Shown piece by piece: positions 41,956 to 49,338 of a stretch of DNA of 64,000 bases (position 1 is its first letter; each line of letters begins with the position of its first letter). Origin of the DNA: JARBUG01 sp035628915. Its GTDB lineage: Bacteria; Bacillota; Sulfobacillia; Symbiobacteriales; Symbiobacteriaceae. Location of the stretch: the NCBI GenBank assembly GCA_035628915.1, contig DASPIW010000040.1, positions 40,466 through 104,465 on the forward strand, read 5' to 3'. A program made the translations under genes and the position numbers. Under the pieces are notes generated by a model that was given only the letters and a program-made list of their open reading frames with translations, ran no database searches and was not told where the DNA came from.

Positions 41956-42746
41956 TCGTCTCGCCTGCCTTCGCCGGAGAGCAAGATGACATGGGGGCTT
42001 CCTTCTTCCGGATGGACCGTCACGCGCACCCGGCTGCCGTATACCGCGGCCACGTTGCTTTCGCTGACGACTTCCAGCGGTGCGCCTTCTGCGTACCGGC
42101 AGCCGTCCTTCATCATCAGCAGCCGCCCCGCGTACTGGGCGGCCAGGTTCAAGTCGTGGAGCACCGCGAGGACCGTCAGCCCGCGCTCCCGATTGAGCCG
42201 GCGCGTCAGGTCCAGCAGTTCGATCTGATGGGCAATGTCCAGATGGGCGGTGGGTTCATCAAGAATCAGAATCCGGGGCTCCTGGGCCAGGGCCCGCGCC
42301 ACCATCACCCGCTGCCGCTCACCGCCGGAAAGGCCGGTCACCAGGCGCCCCGCGATCGAAAGCAGATCGGTAGCGGCCATTGCTTCGGTTACGGCCCGTT
42401 CATCGGCCTCCGTCTCCCGGCCGAACCGAGCGAGATGGGGCAGCCGCCCCATCGCCACGATCTCTTCGACGGTAAAGTCGAAGTCAATGCCCGTCTCCTG
42501 TGCGACGACGGCCATCTGCCGGGCCAGCTCGCGGGGCTTCATCGACCAGACGTCGCGCCCGTCGAGCACGACCCGCCCCGAGGATGGCCGCAGGCCGCGG
42601 CTGAGCGCCTTGACCAGCGTGCTCTTGCCGCAGCCGTTCGGACCGACGATGGCAACGAAGGCGCCTTTATCGAGGCCGGCCGAAAAATCCCGGAGAACCG
42701 GGCGGCCGCCGTAGCCGCACGTCAAATGCTCCACACTCAGGTACAA
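41943..42746 (-). CDS. btuD: Corrinoid ABC importer ATPase
   Basis: 267 residues. Walker A GPNGCGKS, Q-loop VVAQETGIDF, signature LSGGERQRVMVARAL, Walker B ILILDEPTAHLD and H-loop are intact. The family is FecCD-type importers; B12 specificity comes from context (BtuC and BtuF, riboswitch, cobU and cobS). The start is TTG at 42746 after GAGGAGG. Confidence 0.9.
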   Translation of the reverse strand: MYLSVEHLTCGYGGRPVLRDFSAGLDKGAFVAIVGPNGCGKSTLVKALSRGLRPSSGRVVLDGRDVWSMKPRELARQMAVVAQETGIDFDFTVEEIVAMGRLPHLARFGRETEADERAVTEAMAATDLLSIAGRLVTGLSGGERQRVMVARALAQEPRILILDEPTAHLDIAHQIELLDLTRRLNRERGLTVLAVLHDLNLAAQYAGRLLMMKDGCRYAEGAPLEVVSESNVAAVYGSRVRVTVHPEEGSPHVILLSGEGRRDEWAC

Positions 42747-42767
42747 TGCCCACTCCTCCTCGTTTCG

Positions 42768-43802
42768 TCAGGCTTCGGCGGGTTTGAGCCTGCGGCGCAG
42801 CAGCCACAGGAAGAACGGACCGCCCAGCACCGCCATGACCAGGCCCACCGGAATCTCCGTAGGCAGCGTGGACCGGGCGACGGTGTCCGCCAGTACCACA
42901 ACGATGGCACCGACGACGCCGGCGGCGGGCAGCAGGTAACGGTGGTCCGGCCCGACGAGAAAGCGGACGATATGGGGCACCACCAGCCCCACAAACCCGA
43001 TGGTTCCGGCAAACGCCACGGAGGCCGCCGTCAGCAGCGTGCCCGCGACCAGCACCACCCGCTTGAGATGCTCCACGTCGACGCCCAGATGGAGCGCCGA
43101 CTCTTCGCCGAGCAGGAGGGCGTTCAGCTCCCGCCAGTAGAAAAGGAGCGCCCCGATTCCACTGGCCATATACGGAAGTAGCCAGGCGACTTTCTCCCAG
43201 TTGGCGCCGCCCAGTCCGCCCATCATCCAAAAGACGATAGCGTCGCGCGCCTGCCGGTCGGTGAAAAAGAGGATCAGGGAGACGAGCGAGACGCTGAACG
43301 ACCCGACCGCCACGCCCGCCAGCAGCAGCCCGACCACGGGCACGCGCCGCCCCACGGCCGCCAGCCGGTAGACGACGGTGACCGCTGCGATGCCGCCGAG
43401 AAAGGCAAAGAACGGGACCGTGCCCACACCGCTGACCTGCAGGCGGCTCAGAAAGGCGATGGCCACGGCCCCGCCCAGGGCGGCGCCGGCCGAGACGCCC
43501 AGGATACCGGGGTCGGCCAGGGGATTCTTGAACAGTCCCTGGTAGGCGGCGCCCGCCACCGAGAGGGCTATCCCGACGAGGGCGCCCATCAGGACCCGGG
43601 GCAGCCGGATATCCCAGAAGATCACGGCACTGGTGGCTTTCCAGTCAGCGGTGAGATCGACTCCCGGCAGCCGGGACAGGAGGATGCGGATCGCCTCCCA
43701 CGGCGGGATCCGCACCGCGCCTACACCGCCGGCGAGGATGAGGGTGACGAGCAGAACGATGGCGGAGATCCAGATCACCCGGCGCCCCCTGATCGCCCGC
43801 AT
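42768..43802 (-). CDS. btuC: Corrinoid ABC importer permease
   Basis: 344 residues with about ten membrane helices in the FecCD/BtuC fold, including RLPRVLMGALVGIALSVAGA, the stretch NPLADPGILGVSAGAALGGA and the C-terminal GFVGLVVPHIVRFLVGPDHR. AGGTGAAG precedes the ATG. It lies between btuF and btuD in the operon. Confidence 0.9.
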   Translation of the reverse strand: MRAIRGRRVIWISAIVLLVTLILAGGVGAVRIPPWEAIRILLSRLPGVDLTADWKATSAVIFWDIRLPRVLMGALVGIALSVAGAAYQGLFKNPLADPGILGVSAGAALGGAVAIAFLSRLQVSGVGTVPFFAFLGGIAAVTVVYRLAAVGRRVPVVGLLLAGVAVGSFSVSLVSLILFFTDRQARDAIVFWMMGGLGGANWEKVAWLLPYMASGIGALLFYWRELNALLLGEESALHLGVDVEHLKRVVLVAGTLLTAASVAFAGTIGFVGLVVPHIVRFLVGPDHRYLLPAAGVVGAIVVVLADTVARSTLPTEIPVGLVMAVLGGPFFLWLLRRRLKPAEA

Positions 43803-43816
43803 GACGCTTCACCTGC

Positions 43817-44788
43817 CTACTTGATGAGCTCGGGATGCAGCGTCTCGGCGAACCACTTGAGGCCCTGCACCAGGCGGGGCCCGGGGCGGGAGACTACGTT
43901 CGGGTCGTCGATGACGTACACCTTGTTCGCTTTGATCGCCTTGAAGGAGGACCACGCCTGACGGGCTTTGATCTTGTCGAAATCGGCCTTGCTCGAGCCG
44001 ATGATGATGTCGGGGTCGGCCTTGGCCACCAGTTCGGCGTTGATGGTCGCCCAGCCCTTCGTTTCGCGCCCGATGTTGACGCCGCCGGCGAGGGTGATCA
44101 TGTCGTTGATGAAGGTGCCGGTGCCGGCGGTCATGAGGGGCTCATCCCAGACTTCGTAGTAAACGGTGGGCTTGGACTGGGCCTTGGCGACCTTGTCGGT
44201 CACTTCCTTGACAGCGGCCTGCATATCCGCCACCAGCTTTTCGGCTGCATCCTGTGCGTTCAGCACGATGCCCAGGTTCTTGATACCCGCGTACGCGGCG
44301 TCGAACGTTTCGGGGCTGACGACGAAGACGTTCAGTTTGTACTCGCCCACCAGCTTGTTGCGTTCCTCATCCGAACCGCTGGTCATGAGCACCAGGTCCG
44401 GCTGCGTGGCGACGATCTTCTCGTAGTTGGGCGGATAGAAGCCGCCGATGGACGGGATGATCTTGACTTCGGGCGGGTAGTCGCAGAAGTCTGAGCGGCC
44501 CACCAGGCTGGCGCCCTTGCCGAGGGCAAAGACGAGTTCGGTGTTGGCCGGCGCGACGGAGAGGATGCGCTTGGGCTCGGCGGGGATGGTGACATCGCGG
44601 CCGAGGGCGTCCTTTACGACGACGGGATAAGTTGTCTCCTTGCCGGTCTTGGGAGCCTCAGGCTTCTTCTCTTCAGCGGCGGGCTGGGCGGGCTTCGCCT
44701 CCTTCGAGGCAGTGCTGCCGCTGCAGCCGGCGATCACCGAGACGACAAGCAGCAGGGAGATGAGTGAAAGCCAGATCCGACGGGTCAT
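43817..44788 (-). CDS. btuF: Corrinoid-binding lipoprotein of the ABC importer
   Basis: 323 residues. Lipoprotein signal with lipobox VIAGC (Cys about 20), a charged linker, then a periplasmic-binding fold of class III (LGRDVTIPAEPKRILSVAPA, then NYEKIVATQPDLVLM and VYVIDDPNVVSRPGPRLVQG). The ATG at 44788 follows GGGAGG; the frame is open much further upstream but without a site. It captures cobalamin or cobinamide outside the membrane. It lies 20 bp after cblS. Confidence 0.9.
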   Translation of the reverse strand: MTRRIWLSLISLLLVVSVIAGCSGSTASKEAKPAQPAAEEKKPEAPKTGKETTYPVVVKDALGRDVTIPAEPKRILSVAPANTELVFALGKGASLVGRSDFCDYPPEVKIIPSIGGFYPPNYEKIVATQPDLVLMTSGSDEERNKLVGEYKLNVFVVSPETFDAAYAGIKNLGIVLNAQDAAEKLVADMQAAVKEVTDKVAKAQSKPTVYYEVWDEPLMTAGTGTFINDMITLAGGVNIGRETKGWATINAELVAKADPDIIIGSSKADFDKIKARQAWSSFKAIKANKVYVIDDPNVVSRPGPRLVQGLKWFAETLHPELIK

Positions 44789-44808
44789 ATCGCGATTCCT
44801 CCCACGCA

Positions 44809-45540
44809 TTATTCCACGGAGATGCGGGCCACGACGGCCCAGGGGCGGTCCAGTGTCAGGGCCAGCGCCGGCAGAACCGCCGGAGCGATGGCCGCCAGGC
44901 AGCACGTGGCGGGTCCGGCTGATTTGGCCAGGTCCCACCCCGCTTCGGGGGGCAGCAGTTCGATCGGCAATCCGGCGGTGGCAGCGATTTCCGCCGCCTC
45001 GGCTGCGATGCCCCGTGAGCCCACGGGAAGCAGGTCATGAACGTCCGGGTTCTGCGCCAGGCCAATGGCGAGCGGCAGGTCGGCGATTTCGCCGTCGCTC
45101 AGAGCCACCTCCGGTCCGACTTTGGGCAATCCCACGGCGACGATCAGGTCGCCGGGCAGCGCCCGGGGCAGTTCCCGTTCGGAGATCGCCAGGGCCGTGA
45201 TGCCCAGCCCGGTCTGGCAGGTCGGCACGTTTTTCTCAAAGGAGCCCGTGATCTGATCGGATCCCAGTCCTGCCAGGGCGGCCTCGTCCCGGATGCCCCG
45301 CAGAATCTCGGCGCCGGTCGGGTCCGGCTCCACGCAACAGTTGTCCACCAGGGCGACAGGGCGGCCCCCGGCGGCGATCACTTCCATGAGGGCGACGCGG
45401 GCGCCGAAACGTCCTACGACGTGGGCCTCTGCCGGCACGGCGTCATGCTCCTTCGGCCCAATGCCGCCCAGCGCGTCGCAGGCGATCAGGACCTTGGTGC
45501 CGCCGGGCAGGTCGATCACGGTTAGGTCACGGTGTTTCAT
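44809..45540 (-). CDS. cblS: Alpha-ribazole kinase-like protein (AIR-synthase fold)
   Basis: 243 residues. The protein resembles the PurM/ThiL AIR-synthase superfamily: an N-terminal half with GGTKVLIACDALGGIGPKEH and DNCCVEPDP, and a C-terminal half with DLIVAVGLPKVGPEV. In Firmicutes such a gene beside an ECF-type S-component under B12 control is CblS, which phosphorylates alpha-ribazole. The context here fits exactly (cblT overlap by four bases, riboswitch, cobU, cobS). Assignment rests on context and fold; biochemistry is known only from homologues. Confidence 0.75.
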   Translation of the reverse strand: MKHRDLTVIDLPGGTKVLIACDALGGIGPKEHDAVPAEAHVVGRFGARVALMEVIAAGGRPVALVDNCCVEPDPTGAEILRGIRDEAALAGLGSDQITGSFEKNVPTCQTGLGITALAISERELPRALPGDLIVAVGLPKVGPEVALSDGEIADLPLAIGLAQNPDVHDLLPVGSRGIAAEAAEIAATAGLPIELLPPEAGWDLAKSAGPATCCLAAIAPAVLPALALTLDRPWAVVARISVE

Positions 45541-46025
45541 GCCGTAAAGCCCCGCCGCTTCAAGACCTTTGCCGCCAGCACCGCCACCAGGGCGTTGGCG
45601 GCTGCCGCCACTGTAAGGGGCAAGAGGAGGAATGCGAACAGACCGCGGCCCAGCGGGTTCGGAACGAACGAGAGCAGGGCCGGGGCCAGAACACCGTTGG
45701 CCACCACCATGGCGGCGCCCGCAGCCCAGGGGCCGGCGCGCCGGGCCATGAAGCCGCCAAGTGCGCCGACGCCGGCCATGGCCAGGGCTGTGAGCAGATG
45801 GAAGCCCGGGCCGTATGGGAAGCCGGTCAGCGTCGCGACAGTGAGATGTCCGATGAAGCAGACGGCAGCCCCTGGGACAGGGCCGAGCAGGAGTGCCGCC
45901 AGGAAACCCGGTGCGGAATCGAAGGCGGTGGACAAAGGACCAAGTTTGATGTACGAGCCTATGACGCACAGGGCCGTAAAGATGCCGGCCAGGGTCAGCC
46001 GTCGGGAATGGGAGCCAGTAGCCAT
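45537..46025 (-). CDS. cblT: ECF-type S-component, probable alpha-ribazole transporter
   Basis: 162 residues with five or six membrane segments and the S-component layout (LTLAGIFTALCVIGSYIKLG, ALLLGPVPGAAVCFIGHL). First gene of the B12-riboswitch operon; the ATG follows AAGGAGG 13 bases behind the riboswitch terminator region. It overlaps cblS by ATGA, a pair known as CblT/CblS for alpha-ribazole uptake and phosphorylation. No ECF energising module is nearby. Confidence 0.75.
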   Translation of the reverse strand: MATGSHSRRLTLAGIFTALCVIGSYIKLGPLSTAFDSAPGFLAALLLGPVPGAAVCFIGHLTVATLTGFPYGPGFHLLTALAMAGVGALGGFMARRAGPWAAGAAMVVANGVLAPALLSFVPNPLGRGLFAFLLLPLTVAAAANALVAVLAAKVLKRRGFTA

Positions 46026-46044
46026 GCAAGTCCCTCCTTGTCAT

Positions 46045-46079
46045 AGAAACAAGAAGCCCCCGGCCTACTTAGCCGGGGG
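46045..46079 (-). terminator. Riboswitch-controlled terminator before cblT
   Basis: Stem CCCCCGGC / GCCGGGGG (46057-46064 with 46072-46079), 7-base loop, followed on the minus strand by CTTCTTGTTTC. It lies between the B12 aptamer and cblT. Confidence 0.8.
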
Positions 46080-46157
46080 GAAAGGACCTGGTCAGATTCA
46101 GCACAGCCACGCCATGCATAATCGTCTCCCCCTTTCCTCCGAAGGTGAAGTAGCGCA

Positions 46158-46350
46158 GGCCAAACAGGCAGGTTTCCTGACTCACGGGTCATCGCAAGCC
46201 CCCTCGGCCTTCCCGGCGCGTTCTTGCCAGTGACGCAAAATGGAGGGCAAGCTACCCGAATACAGTGGCGGGACCGTGCCGGATTCGCACCGGCTTCCCT
46301 ATTACCTTCCGGCACCCTCACGGGGCTCGGAAGCACCTGATCGGCGTCCT
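46158..46350 (-). ncRNA. Cobalamin riboswitch
   Basis: On the minus strand the aptamer has the conserved GAAGCCGGTGCGAATCCGGC, CCCGCCACTGT (B12 box region) and, at its 3' end, GAGTCAGGAAACCTGCC. These are diagnostic of the class I B12 aptamer. It should repress the cblT-cobS operon when adenosylcobalamin is plentiful, through the terminator at 46045. Confidence 0.95.
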
Positions 46351-46368
46351 ATGCGGTTGTCGGTTTCA

Positions 46369-46398
46369 AGTATAAAGTGCGGTTGGTTCTCGTGGCAA
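46369..46398 (-). promoter_or_regulatory. Promoter of the B12 operon
   Basis: TTGCCA (46398-46393), an 18-base spacer and TATACT (46374-46369) on the minus strand, just upstream of the riboswitch. Confidence 0.7.
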
Positions 46399-46420
46399 TA
46401 GTATTCTTGTCTGGGCCTGC

Positions 46421-47092
46421 TTAGTCCGTGTGCTTGTCCAACTTCACCAGGCCGGCGCGCACGGCGTAAAGGGCCGCCTGCGTGCGGTCGGAGACGCCCA
46501 GTTTCTCGAAAATGTGCGTCAGGTGGTTCTTGGCCGTCTTTTCGCTGATGAAGAGCGACGAAGCGATGTCGCGGTTCGAGGCGCCCTGCCCCACAAGGCG
46601 CAGGACCTCCAGTTCCCGGTCGGTCAGGCCGGGATCGCTGCTGCTGCGGCTCCGGGTCTCTTGCCCCCGTGCGACCTGCATGAGGGCGAGCCCCGCCAGC
46701 TTCGGATGCAGGTACGGCCTGCCTTCCCTGGCTGCCCGGATCGCCTCGGCCAGATTGGCCGAATCCACATCCTTGACCAGGTAGCTGTTGGCGCCGTACT
46801 TGAGGGCGCGCATGAGATACTCCTGGTCCTCGTGCATGGTGAGGATCACCACGCCGATGCGCGGCATAGCCTGCTTGATGCGGGCGCAGGCCTCCAGGCC
46901 ACCACCGGGCATGGAGACGTCCAGCACTGCCACGTCAGGCGACAGGGCCTGACACTGCTCGAATGCTTCCTCGCCGCTGCCCACTTCCGCCACAACGCGG
47001 AAATCCTTCTCCAGCTCCAGAACCTGCTTCAGCCCCTGGCGAAACAGCGTGTGGTCGTCCGCGATGATGATGCGAACCTCGGGCATTGCCAT
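46421..47092 (-). CDS. NarL/DegU-type response regulator
   Basis: 223 residues. Receiver at 1-120 (acidic ADDHT near the start, phospho-Asp in VAVLDVSMPGG) and a LuxR-type DNA-binding domain at about 150-215 (LTDRELEVLRLVGQGASNRD then KTAKNHLTHIFEKLGV). ATG at 47092 follows AGGAGGGAGCG, which overlaps the end of the kinase gene; a GTG at 47110 is less likely. Partner of the kinase upstream. Confidence 0.93.
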   Translation of the reverse strand: MAMPEVRIIIADDHTLFRQGLKQVLELEKDFRVVAEVGSGEEAFEQCQALSPDVAVLDVSMPGGGLEACARIKQAMPRIGVVILTMHEDQEYLMRALKYGANSYLVKDVDSANLAEAIRAAREGRPYLHPKLAGLALMQVARGQETRSRSSSDPGLTDRELEVLRLVGQGASNRDIASSLFISEKTAKNHLTHIFEKLGVSDRTQAALYAVRAGLVKLDKHTD

Positions 47093-47106
47093 GTCGCTCC
47101 CTCCTG

Positions 47107-48252
47107 TCACTCGGGCAGCGGGAAGATGAAGTTCAGCTTGGTCCCCTGGCCCGGAGCACTTTGAACCTCCATTGAACCGCCCAGCAGTTCTGTCCGTTCC
47201 CGCATGGCCACCAGACCGAACTTGCTCCCGGCAACGCCGGGCTTCACTTCAGCCGGATCAAACCCGGCGCCGTCATCCTTGACCTGAACCTTGATCTCCC
47301 GGCCGCCGGCGGTCTCGACTTTGACCCACACCCGGGCGGCGCCGGCGTGCTTGTACACGTTGGTCAGCGCTTCCTGGACAATCCGGAAAATGGCGATCTC
47401 AAAAGCCGGGTCGTAGCGCCGGTCGTTTCCGAAGACCGAGAAGTCCGTTTCGACGCCTGTCCGGGCCTGGTAATCCTTGAGGAAGGTACGCAGGGCGGGC
47501 ACCACGCCCAGGTCGTCCAGGGCCATGGGACGCAGGTCGAAGATGATCTTGCGGACGTCCTGCAGGCTGAGGCGCACGAGCTCCTTCAACTGCTGGAGTT
47601 CATCCTTGAGGCGCTGCAGGTCGGAATCGAAGAACCGCTGGCAGACGTCGATGCGCAGAACGACGCTGTTCAGCAGCTGTGTCGGACCGTCATGGATTTC
47701 GCGCGCCAGCCGGCGGCGCTCTTCTTCCTGGGCGCGAATGATATGCAGGCCCAGTGCGCGGGTCTGCTGTGCGCTTTCGACCCAGGAGCCCAGCTCACGG
47801 AAGTTGGCCGCTAAGAAGTCGATGGAGGCGCCCACTTCACTACCCAGGCTCAGGCCTTCGGCGGCCATCTGCCCGAGCGCCTCGCCCCCTTCCCTGAGGT
47901 CGGTCAGCTGCTCTTGCCACAGCTGTTCGATCTGCAGGCCGGTCTGGAGCTCCGCCTTCCGGTCTGCCAGCCGGCTGACCACCTCCAGCAAGCTGGGGGC
48001 GTCGGCGCCCTCGTCAATGAGCCGGGTAAGCTGGTCGGTCTCGTCAGCGATGAGCTGGACGAGTCCCGCCCGTGCCTCCCGGGCAGTCTCGATGTTCTGT
48101 TCGACCGCGCTGGTCTGCCGCGTAATCGCGCTGTATTGGTCCCGGGCGGCGTCCGCAATGCGAACGATGCGTTCCCGCGCCCGTTCAAGGCTGGCAATAT
48201 TCTTCTGTACCTTATCGTCAAGGACACCCGGGCCCAGATCTGAATGCTTCAC
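47107..48252 (-). CDS. DegS-type cytoplasmic sensor histidine kinase
   Basis: 381 residues without membrane segments. A long coiled-coil sensor region (about 1-180), a HisKA_3 dimerisation domain with the phospho-His in RRLAREIHDGPTQLLNSVV, and a HATPase domain (DDGAGFDP, FGLVAMRERTELLGGS). This is the DegS layout. GTG at 48252 is chosen because GAGGAGG lies six bases upstream; ATG at 48291 would put that site inside the gene. The signal is unknown. Confidence 0.9.
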   Translation of the reverse strand: MKHSDLGPGVLDDKVQKNIASLERARERIVRIADAARDQYSAITRQTSAVEQNIETAREARAGLVQLIADETDQLTRLIDEGADAPSLLEVVSRLADRKAELQTGLQIEQLWQEQLTDLREGGEALGQMAAEGLSLGSEVGASIDFLAANFRELGSWVESAQQTRALGLHIIRAQEEERRRLAREIHDGPTQLLNSVVLRIDVCQRFFDSDLQRLKDELQQLKELVRLSLQDVRKIIFDLRPMALDDLGVVPALRTFLKDYQARTGVETDFSVFGNDRRYDPAFEIAIFRIVQEALTNVYKHAGAARVWVKVETAGGREIKVQVKDDGAGFDPAEVKPGVAGSKFGLVAMRERTELLGGSMEVQSAPGQGTKLNFIFPLPE

Positions 48253-48449
48253 AAGCATCCTCCTCAAACCATTCGTCAGACTGATCGTCATTGCTGCCCG
48301 TGGTAGGCTTACTTTCCCCGGGCGACTGCGAAAATCCTGCGGAATTACCGCGAAATAGGTCGTGTATTTGGGACTTCGGTCAAGATATTATGTCAAATCA
48401 TGCTGGAGAGCATAGGCTGGCAGTAGCCAGGGCGCGAGGAGGTCAACCC

Positions 48450-48971
48450 ATGCCTGACGCTGTGCTGCCGCTGCTGGTAGGTGAGGATTCCAGCCAGGTC
48501 TTGGAGGATGTCGAGGTCACGTTCCCGACGCCGGTGGTGGAGATTGACGAACCGACCAAGCGGGTTGAGATCATCCGGTGTGAAGCGATTCCCGGCAAGG
48601 TGATTATCGTGGGCCGGGTGATCAAGAACATCCCGTTCAAGACCCGTTCGGGCGAGAGCTTCCTGCCGGGTGAAGGGCGCCGTCGGGTGAGGGTCGTGTG
48701 CGGCGATCTCCGCCACTGTACGCTCTTCATTCCGTTCCGGCTGTTTGTGGAGATTCCCGGGGCGCAGGAAGGCGACACGTGTGACGTAATTGAGGCCTGT
48801 GTGCTGGGCGAGGTTGACACGCTGATCGACGATGACGGCGACGGCCTGTTCGAAAGGTTGCAGGAGACGATCGACATTCATGTCCGTGTGCGGGTGACGA
48901 GGGATACGGTGGTCACCGTGTCGGGCGCCCGGCGGATGCTGACGACGAACTTGGTGCGCTTCAGCCGCTAG
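48450..48971 (+). CDS. SPOCS-domain (SipL-like, DUF3794) protein, intact copy
   Basis: 173 residues, mostly one or two SPOCS modules: VEIIRCEAIPGKVIIVGRVI, then KNIPFKT, later RHCTLFIPFRLFVEIPGAQE and IDIHVRVRV. SPOCS domains occur in the spore morphogenesis protein SipL and in other sporulation proteins. ATG at 48450 follows AGGAGG. It is paralogous to the gene split by the mobile element 70 bp downstream (RLFVEIPGA versus HLFVEVEGA), so the two formed a tandem pair before insertion. Confidence 0.75.
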   Translation: MPDAVLPLLVGEDSSQVLEDVEVTFPTPVVEIDEPTKRVEIIRCEAIPGKVIIVGRVIKNIPFKTRSGESFLPGEGRRRVRVVCGDLRHCTLFIPFRLFVEIPGAQEGDTCDVIEACVLGEVDTLIDDDGDGLFERLQETIDIHVRVRVTRDTVVTVSGARRMLTTNLVRFSR

Positions 48972-49065
48972 GGGCTGCAGGAGTCGTGCGGCGTTATGTG
49001 ACCTTATGCCCCTGGCCTGAATAGGCTGGTGATGGACCGGAATGCCAAAGGAGGGTTACCTACCT

Positions 49066-49201
49066 GTGGGTAGCTTCAAGATTCAGGTACCGGTTATCGT
49101 CAATAGCAATACGGCCCAGGTCCTGGTGGTCACGGAAATCCCGCTGACTCCCCCCGCCTTCAAAATCGACGAAATCCACAAGGTCATTGAGATCGATGAC
49201 T
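49066..49201 (+). pseudogene. SPOCS-domain gene, 5' half, split by the mobile element
   Basis: About 45 residues (VGSFKIQVPVIVNSNTAQVL to KVIEIDD) of the second SPOCS protein. GTG at 49066 has AAAGGAGGG upstream. The frame passes into the mobile element at 49201 and now ends at 49260 after 20 foreign residues. The other half lies at 56336-56782; joining at the repeated GAGATCGATGACT gives VIEIDD-CAAVCDKVI without a shift, matching its paralogue. Confidence 0.9.
49189..49201 (+). repeat. attL core of the integrated element
   Basis: GAGATCGATGACT, identical to 56336-56348. Inside the element it continues CGATATCGGGTCAG, the complement-symmetric partner of CTGACCCGAGATCG at the other end, as expected for the two halves of a serine-integrase attP. 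Confidence 0.88.
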
Positions 49202-49234
49202 CGATATCGGGTCAGCTAGTAGAAAGACACACAG

Positions 49235-49286
49235 GGGTTGGTTCGTCGGCAAGAACATGAGAATAGCCTCGCCGATGAACCAACCC
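49235..49286. terminator. Hairpin at the left end of the element
   Basis: 16-base arms GGGTTGGTTCGTCGGC (49235-49250) and GCCGATGAACCAACCC (49271-49286), one mismatch, 20-base loop. It lies 53 bases past the nucleosidase-TPR stop, between that gene and attL; T-tract weak, so it may insulate rather than terminate. Confidence 0.5.
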
Positions 49287-49338
49287 TATATCTCTACGGG
49301 GATCGTCTGGGTTCTGGATCAGCCTGCTTGTTTGGTCT

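Noticed and set aside
48291..48449. Extending the intact SPOCS gene back to 48291
   Set aside because: The extra 53 residues lack homology to the family and the only strong ribosome site is at the ATG 48450; this DNA is the divergent promoter region.
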